64,000 bases of DNA from Amphimedon queenslandica. Taxonomy: Eukaryota > Porifera > Demospongiae > Haplosclerida > Niphatidae. Below are positions 56,648-64,000 of the stretch, in pieces (the first letter of the stretch is position 1; every line of letters starts with the position of its first letter). The stretch spans positions 361,286 to 425,285 of the forward strand of contig NW_003546242.1 of assembly GCF_000090795.2 (NCBI RefSeq). The letters run 5' to 3'. The translations under genes were made by a program, and so were the position numbers. The notes beneath the pieces are model-generated. The model had not been told where the DNA came from and did not search any database. It saw only the letters and a program-made list of their open reading frames with translations.

Positions 56648-56866
56648 TGTCAGTTCAGTTTCATCAATTCACACGTGCTTCTATCCTCCTGTGAGTCCTC
56701 ACTCCTCAGTCCTGTCCACTGTAGGTGTGGTAATGGGTGTGTCAAATCAAAACTTGACATGTCAATGACAGGCCTCAGGTGGCAGGTGCTTTTTCTGTTA
56801 CAAATACAATAGTGTACCTTAACCTCGACCTTAACTATACTTTATTTTCCTCAGAGGAGGTGCACA
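56648..56866. promoter_or_regulatory. Divergent promoter of MRPL37 and SCAPER
   Basis: 219 bp between the start codons. A CACGTG E-box lies at 56672-56677, in TTCACACGTGCTT, and two CAGGTG-type words lie near 56.77 kb. There is no TATA box. Confidence 0.45.
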
Positions 56867-59800
56867 ATGGTTGAGAGTTGCCAAGATGAGTTGGAACACG
56901 TGAAAGATGACAACGAGTGTCTCGTTACCTCAGACAGTGAAAACACCAGTATGTCCCTCAATGAGGTTGTGTGTGTTGTTGCAGCAGAAAAGTATGCCGT
57001 AAAGGAACGTCGTTGTAAACTTACTGCTGGGAGGCACAGTGATATGCGTGCACGTTATTGGTCATACTTATTTGATAATCTTCATCGTGCCGTGGATGAA
57101 ATATACTGCACCTGTGAAACTGATGAAAGTATTGTGGAGTGTGAAGTATGTGACTGAAAGGGTGTCACTTTATTTATTATCAATTATTATTGCTATTACC
57201 TCATAGCAGTATTATTGTGTACATACATTGTAGATTTGCATGGGCACATCTAGGTACAATAATGAATAAGCCTTTCATGATTACTATGATTGGATGACAT
57301 TGGCTATTGTATAGTGGGTACATGTACAGTATATTTGGTGACACTTAATATTGTTGATAACCGTATAGCGGGCATATTTGGTCAGAGTTTAATTTTGTTC
57401 TTTTCGTTCTCGTTCCTAGTGGAATGAATATTTTCTAAACGAAAAAGGAGCTTCCTCAATGCCACATGTACAAAATGGCTGCTCAGAACTATAATGAAAC
57501 GAACGAAAATTTCTAATCCTGCTTAAAATGAACATTTTCCCAGATGAAATTTACCCGCTATATGGTATATGTTTTCAATGTATTGGTGGTTTTTATATTG
57601 GTGAATTTACTGCCACATGGTCATTTAGCATGCTCAGAATAAAGCAAAATGGTGAATTTTGTTTTGGTAATCTTATCATTAATCCACCATTTGCTAAAGC
57701 AAAACTTTGCCATTTTTTCTTGCTATATGGTACATGTATATTTTGTATTTTTATTTGTATTAGGAAGTAGTCATGACTTTGGAGGTTTGTAAGAAAGATT
57801 TTGAAGCACTGATCAAGCGATTTGAAGTCCAAAGAGCATTTGAAAGACAAGAAAGGTTTATACATGTACATTTTGGCATGTGATTTTATTTTGCAAATTA
57901 CATGTGGCCATGTACGTGTACATGATCAAATGAGGGAAAGTGCATGTACATGTGTAATTGTAAGGATGGTGAGGCTTTCCTTTTTCATTATTTCCACTAT
58001 AGTAGTTGATTTGTTACCTGCCTAATTGTTTTATACTGTAGACCTCCTAGTGTAACATGGGAAGTTCGATGCTCACCTAGTAAAGCTAAGCAAACTTCTT
58101 ATGTGGACTTTATTGAACAGTCAGTGCAACATCAAAGACGTAGTTCTAGTAGTCCTGGAATTGATTTATCATTGTCCCCTAAAACCCAGTGCATTGAACT
58201 AGATAAAACTAGATTGACTGATGCCAATATTGAACTCATAGATGAACCTCCTTTATATAATTCACAGTTGAATGAGTGTCAAGGGACTCCTCCTCCCCCT
58301 TCTCTGGATGATATAGATGAATACATATATACTGTAAATCATCATAAGACTGTATCTTGGGCTGATAGAAGTGAATCACCACCTTCTCCTCATCATCGAG
58401 ATTCTCGTTCACCAGGAAGGTATATGTACATGTATGCATGTTTTCTGTAATGCGGTGACTCATCTTTGTCTTCTATTTTCTTTTTTGAATTTATGAAATT
58501 ATCGCCTTTATGTACAATACCTATACTACATGTACATGTATGATGTATGTTAAAAATTTACATTAATTATACATGCATGTACATAAAGAATTATTACATG
58601 AGTGTGAGACATTTATAGTACATGTATGTATCTACATGTACATGTACACATAAAACGAGACATTGTTGGTGCATTGGCCTCGCCAAAACAATTAAAGCAA
58701 AACAATATTTATTTTACATGCATGATTTCAAAACTACACGTATATTTTGTTTGGCATATGCAGGTTCCACTGCATTAACTTGCTTAGATAGTTTTGATTG
58801 CTGATTGCATTCTCCATAGTCTAATTAAGATGTGAGGGTGTTTGAGTGTGGCTGCAAACTGACAGCGTGCAATTGTTACAATACAGAGAAAGTGTCAAAT
58901 CTTGATTGAATTTGCATGCTTACTGCATGCATACATGTACATGTAAATGTACATGCATGTACTGTTGTGCATACATGTACACTGTAAAGTATGGAGGTAT
59001 GTATAAGCATCAGTAGTTGCATGTTCTATACTCATTGAAAATTTTGGTTTTTATATACATTACAGTATTTTTTATACATGTGTATTACGTTTTTGTATAG
59101 AGCTGTTCAGTTACATCAAAAGTTATCATCTCCATTACGTAAGCGTTCGTTAGCTGAGTCTATTAAAATATCTGAAGAAAAACAACACAAAGCCCAGCAA
59201 ATTAGGGATAAATTGAATGAGGAGAGGGTGCAGAGATCACGAGTTATCTCAGACAAGGTATACATGTAAGTACATGTAATTTTTTACATGTACATGTACA
59301 TGTACCTGTGTACAGCTTATGTGTACTGTACATGTGCATGTACATACATGTACATTGTACTGTACTGTGTTAGCTAGAAGTTTGATAGTGTGGAATCACA
59401 AAAATTAAGCAGGTTTCCAATTAGCTGAAATTGCAAGCTCACACAATTTAACCCATGGATGTGATACATACATTGTACATGTAAATTTTTCTAGGGTATA
59501 TACACGTATGTACATGTTGTACTTTGTGTATGAGTATAAGTAACTAGTTACATGTGTAATACTGTGTATTTAGTTCATTCATATTTTCCACATTCAGGCA
59601 CTAGCTTATAATAGTACATGTACATACTTTAAAAGCTAAAATATGGTACATGTCTTGTTGGGGTGAGCCTGAGCTCGCCTCACTAAGGCGAGAAAGCGTT
59701 TGTTTGTTTGTTTGTACAGGCAGACCATCTAACTATTATTATAGTTAAATAGCCTAATCTTCATTGAAAGTGGGTGTGGTCACAATGAATAAAATGGCGG

Positions 59801-62800
59801 CTATCAGCGAGTCTGAGCTCATTTGCAGCAAATGGCTAGCAAAATAAGACTAAACCGCTGTTCAAAGACTTCTCTAGCAAGAAGAAATGTTAGAAAAGCA
59901 GATATAGAATCTTTTTTCTTGATATAAAGGACTCTGATAAGTTGAATGCAAGTGAGAAAGCTGCATGTACTGTAGCTACCTGCATGTACTGTAGCTACCT
60001 GCATGTACTGTAGCTAGCTGCATGCATCATGAGATCTGTTCTATGTCAGTGATGTTTCTTTTCTAGCAGCAAGCCTAGGTTAACAAAGTAGATGTACAAT
60101 CTTCAAATCAGTGATTGCTTCTAACTGTAAGCAAGATAACTTTAATTGCTGCAATCGCTGCCGAGATTCTTAAGTGAGGAGGTGATAGAGAAAATTTTGA
60201 CTGCTAGACTTGCATGTGCAATTGCTTTGCTTCCTCATACATGTAGATCATGTAGCACAATCTATAGCTTGCTTAGGCTCGCCCCTTTAATGTTCTACAT
60301 TCTTCTAGTATACATTGTATACAATGTACATGTACATACATGAGTCTTCTTGCAATCAATATAGTCTACATGCACTTACAGGTGGTGTAATAACCTAGTC
60401 AGGTGGTGTAATAACCTAGTCAGGTGGACCTGACTCTCACAATGGAGGAGGGTGGGATCATCCTTTTTGGTCTGCAATTTTATAGCTTGGGTGGGGCTGA
60501 GTCAGCCTTGGTAGGACTCAATGCTTGCATTTGGTTATTTTAAAGTGTGCTGTATTGTGCTTCTTTAGTTAAAAAAACTGACTTATCTTCAGACTCCTTC
60601 TCTAGACTTAGTCATAATAATGCGTATGGAAGACCCTATTTTGAGCAATTTGATAGAACTATAGGTCTAAATACATGTATTTGCATACTTACATGCATAT
60701 AGATCATGTCAGTATTTACAAATACAACATATATGTTTTACTACTAAAATATGCATGCATTTGCACTGAAACCGTACAAAAAGGACATGTGCATGATAAG
60801 AATTTTCAACAGGGTCTAGTTATACACATGTAAAAGATGCCAGAAGGGCTGGTTTTAATTGTTTGCATGAATTAGAGAAGCTAAAAAAATTGGCTACATC
60901 TAAAGCTAACAATGGTTAAGTAGTATGCAATGGTGCAGGATTTTAACCACACCAGTTTGCAAGTACCTTTTTGTTTCCTTAAACAATCCTACCACTTTTC
61001 ATTTTAATTTTTTTATGTACCTGTATTTACAAATGTAGTGGAATTGCTATAAATGTACAGTACATGCATGTGTGTATATGCATGTGTGTATATGCATGTA
61101 AATGCTTAAAATAGTGAAATTTACATGTACATGTACATGCAATTTGCTATTCCTTTTTATAGATAAGGATTGTTCGTGAGCACCAATTCTCTAGGACTGT
61201 TGAGCACAGAGAAGCTATTGAAGGCCGAATGGTTGAAGCAGAGAAACGAAGAGAAGTGCGTCTTCAAGAAATTATTCGTAAAGCTCAAGAAGAAGATGCC
61301 AAAGTCAGTTTTGTTTGTGAATTTATTATATAATTTACTATACTTTTGAAATACCATGCACAATTTGCTTTGCATTCATGTACATGTATACATTAATTGT
61401 TTATGTTAAAGTTTGAATTTGGCATGTACATATACATGTACATGTATTTTACCATGCAGTTCATACACATTGTATACAATAATTGTACACTTGCTCTATT
61501 TTGACTGTTTCAACTACACACTTCTAACTCCTCATTGCAATTGTCTGATTTTAAAAATTCAAAACTTAACTAGGGCGACATTTACATGTTTGTAAATTGC
61601 ATGTACATGTACATGTACATGTACAATGTACATATTAAGTTTCATTGTCATGTATTTTACATTTGGTGGACTTGTAATTGTCTGTATTAGCTTTGTCTAA
61701 ACTGTGACAGGGCATGAGAGACTCCAGAAAACTTCTCTAGGAGTGTGTATTTAGTGGACGCCCTTGATGTGCTCACACACATGTACAATAAATTGTAGCA
61801 CAGTAAAGTGTGCTGTATGGGCAATAATAACACTTGGAGTGTAGTCTTGACAGCCAATACAATGCAAGGTGCTTCACGCCTTGTGCTGTATTAATTACTG
61901 TCTCGACTCCACACCTCATGCCTCTTTACTGTGCCATATACGTAATTATAATGCATGTACATGTACATGTCTTGAATAATTTATATGTACATCTGTACAT
62001 GTGCATGCATATTTTATTGTTTGGTATTGTATTTTTATGACTGTGAAACCACTTTAGCCTTTCTTGCGTGACTGCTTGCATGCATGTATTGTAGACAAAA
62101 GAATCTTAGAGTAATTGTTTGTTTTATTTTTTGCTACAAGAGTTAAACGCAATGCTGTAATTAGTTAGTTTATTGCTCTATTTTTGTAAGTTTCATTACA
62201 TATAATTTGTACATGCAGTGTACTTGCACTTTATGCTTTAGCCAGATGAGATTGTGCACATGTAGTTGACATAATATCAATTTTTAGTATGAAGTGTGTG
62301 TGATTTGACCTTTGATTATATAGGCATGTACACTGTATGTACACACATATACGTACATGTACACATGTACATGTGTATTTTTATCTCCATGGCAAAATCA
62401 GTGTCAATTTATTGTTAGGCTATTGTAAATAAACAAAAAGTAAAGTCTAGTTGCTACAGTGAATAGGTTACATGTACATGTATTTTTTATACAAAACATT
62501 TAACACTGCCTTTTGCATGCTTGTAATATACATTTTACATTTACATGTACATGTACATGTGTATTTCAATTTTTATGTCTGCAGCTTCATTTTTTATGAG
62601 GTAATTATATTGTTCCTTGGCAGCTTTGCTTGTAATGAAATGGCTTATTGTGAGAAAGGTATGCAATGTTATTATAGGTCTAACTTTAGATGCTGGAGGC
62701 ATATAACTCCCAGATAGGCACCACCCAATTGTTTTCACAGAAAGCTTTATACAAACAATGCATCAAACAAGGAATGCAATTACTATTTATGATCATTAAT

Positions 62801-64000
62801 GTAGGTTAATGAAATTGCTTTCATAAATTCCTTAGAAGCTCAGAATAAAAAGATGGAAGTATTTGAGAAGCACCAGGTACACTGTAATACAAATAAGTTG
62901 GTGTATGTGTAATTGATAGTAATAGAATTAATGATGATTGATAATATTGATAATGATATATACATGTACATGTAGTTCTTATTAATTTGCATGTACATGT
63001 ACATTTTGTAGCCATTCTTTATACGTACTTCTGTAATGTGTATGTATACATGTAGGTCATTGAAGCTCGGTTGCAAGATATTGAGGTACAGTTAATTGTT
63101 GTCAATATGGTTTTGTGTTAGTAACATCATTTAAGCATTTTTTGTACATACATGTACATGTATTGTACATGTATGTGCAGCTTTTGCTTGTTTAATGATG
63201 TACATGTATTGAACAATGAATAATCGCATCATTAGGAGGAAAGATTAAAGAAAAAAGAAGAGAATATTGCAAAAGAAGAAGCAGCTCATGTATGTATATC
63301 ACAGTTTCATTAAAATTCTTTTAATGCAGCTAATTATATGTACACTGATTAATTATTTTGTATAGGAACGAAGACGCATTAAGGAAGCTGAAAGACAGGC
63401 AAAGTTAAAGGAATTGAATCAGCGACGTCGAGAGCAAGTACTAGATTGTGCATGTGTTTATCACAACTCATAGCTTACACGTATAGGAAGCAAAAATAGA
63501 GCAGATGAAAGTAGAAAAAGAAAAGCAACGCGAAGAAATAGCTAAGTAAAGATTTATGCCCATATACACATAATTATAATTATGTACATGTACATATGTG
63601 TAATTAATTATTATTATTATTGTTGCTCTTTTAGAGAGAGAGAGCGACGTCTTGAAGCACATCATGCAGCCCAACGATTTTTATCTGAAGAAATGGGTAG
63701 AAGAATACAACTTAAAGTAATTCAACTTTGTTTTTAGATCTCTTTATATGTACATGTACATGTTCTGTAGCAAGACAAATCTTCTAAACTTTATGACCAG
63801 CAGCTTGAACAAAAAAAAGAAAGAGCAATGGCTATATCATTGTATCGTAATGCATCGAGTGATTATGCTCCTAGGGTTGAAGCATATCAACGAAAGAAGT
63901 GGTGTAGTGTCTGCAATGTAAAGGTAAACAGGTACATGTACATGTCTGTTGTTTTATTGTACACAAAGATAATATCTGAAGTGTATTTAATGAGTCACTT
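56867..64000 (+). CDS. SCAPER: S-phase cyclin A-associated protein in the ER (5' part; continues past window)
   Basis: SCAPER is an ER-associated protein that binds cyclin A/CDK2 in human cells. Exon 1 (56867-57145) has MRARYWSYLFDNLHRAVDEI followed by YCTCETDESIVE, closely matching the human N-terminus. Exon 2 (57764-57855) gives EVVMTLEVCKKDFEALIKRF. Exon 3 (58042-58419) is a Ser/Pro-rich linker. Exon 4 (59101-59257) reads VQLHQKLSSPLRKRSLAES. Exons 5-11 (61163 to about 63717) encode a long charged coiled coil, including VNEIAFINSLEAQNKKMEVF, against VNEIAFINTLEAQNKR in human. The last exon seen (about 63771-63923) ends with DYAPRVEAYQRKKWCSVCNVK, the start of the C2H2 finger. The C-terminal half lies beyond position 64000. 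Introns are rich in ACATGT repeats. Confidence 0.94.
57359..57570. repeat. MITE-like foldback with ACCGTATAGCGGG ends (SCAPER intron 1)
   Basis: The left end AACCGTATAGCGGGCATAT and right end TACCCGCTATATGGTATA are inverted and flanked by ATA on both sides, a possible target duplication. The terminal words match those of the two foldbacks in the GNB5 intron. Confidence 0.8.
57585..57735. repeat. Fragment related to the RLP24-intron MITE
   Basis: TTGGTGAATTTAC, GCATGCTCAGA and GCAAAATGG occur in the same order as in the element at 11.25-11.45 kb. The ends are diverged, so the boundaries are approximate. Confidence 0.5.
59284..59306. repeat. ACATGT/TGTACA palindromic simple repeat
   Basis: Repeated TACATG units just after SCAPER exon 4. 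Further interrupted runs extend to about 59.36 kb. Confidence 0.85.
59961..60024. repeat. 19-bp tandem array, about 3.3 units
   Basis: The unit CTGCATGTACTGTAGCTAC occurs at 59961-59979, 59980-59998 and 59999-60017 (last base changed), plus a partial unit. Confidence 0.95.
60380..60421. repeat. 21-bp perfect tandem duplication
   Basis: A 21-bp unit beginning AGGTGGTGTAATAACC is present twice (60380-60400, 60401-60421) and followed by AGGTGG, the start of a third. Confidence 0.95.
61600..61633. repeat. ACATGT/TGTACA palindromic simple repeat
   Basis: The longest uninterrupted TGTACATG run noticed, in SCAPER intron 5. Confidence 0.88.

Larger units (their letters stand above)
59640..60545. 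repeat. Composite repeat-rich insertion in SCAPER intron 4
   Basis: A more GC-rich block containing GAGCTCGCCTCACTAAGGCGAG, a short (GTTT)n run and non-coding sequence. It also holds two tandem arrays listed separately. No open frame of a known transposon protein was seen. It accounts for much of a 1.9-kb intron. The outer boundaries are approximate. Confidence 0.45.

Noticed and set aside
59961-60024. Short regular repeats as a CRISPR array
   Set aside because: The units are directly adjacent without spacers and lie in an animal intron.
1-64000. LTR retroelements, retroviral remains, Polintons or toxin genes
   Set aside because: No capsid, envelope, integrase or terminal-repeat signature was found. 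The only retroelements recognised are LINEs.

Overview
The window looks like nuclear DNA of an early-branching animal, most likely a demosponge such as Amphimedon. This is an inference from gene content: animal genes such as HMG-CoA reductase, ceramide transfer protein, Gbeta5, SCAPER and immunoglobulin-superfamily receptors. It also rests on AT-rich sequence, short introns, dense packing with intergenic distances often of 100-500 bp, and many foldback elements. All large proteins read with the standard code. Most genes are split into small exons, so I rebuilt them by following GT..AG introns and known family sequences.

Layout, left to right. 1-2.3 kb: a decayed CR1/L2-like LINE on the minus strand. 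2.6-5.7 kb: no gene, several foldback/MITE-like repeats. 5.7-9.9 kb: two tandem zinc-dependent alcohol (threonine/sorbitol-type) dehydrogenases, minus. 10.0-13.7 kb: RLP24 (RSL24D1), plus. 13.8-16.5 kb: a GPI-anchored-looking two-Ig protein, minus. 16.9-22.0 kb: a single-pass Ig-superfamily protein, plus, with large repeats in its introns. 22.2-22.8 kb: a small unknown gene. 23.0-25.5 kb: SSR2 (TRAP-beta), minus. 25.6-29.1 kb: GNB5, plus. 29.6 kb: a small acidic protein, minus. 30.2-31.3 kb: a second LINE with a PHD-like ORF1, interrupted by 287 N. 31.3-34.7 kb: mostly empty, with exon-like and decayed coding fragments. 34.8-44.3 kb: two tandem paralogs of a large beta-helix, cysteine-rich, multi-pass membrane protein, one intronless and one intron-rich. 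44.5-46.0 kb: an intronless arylsulfatase B-like gene. 46.2-50.8 kb: CERT, minus. 51.3-55.2 kb: HMG-CoA reductase, plus. 55.6-56.6 kb: mitochondrial ribosomal protein mL37, minus. 56.9 kb to the end: SCAPER, plus, running off the window.

The genes are strongly paired. Five head-to-head pairs share short divergent promoters: dehydrogenase/RLP24, Ig/Ig, SSR2/GNB5, CERT/HMGCR and mL37/SCAPER. The most striking is CERT/HMGCR, two lipid genes whose shared 503-bp promoter holds two adjacent foldbacks, each carrying two CACGTG E-boxes. The most novel protein family is the beta-helix/multi-TM pair. No tRNA, rRNA, CRISPR, retroviral or Polinton element was recognised.
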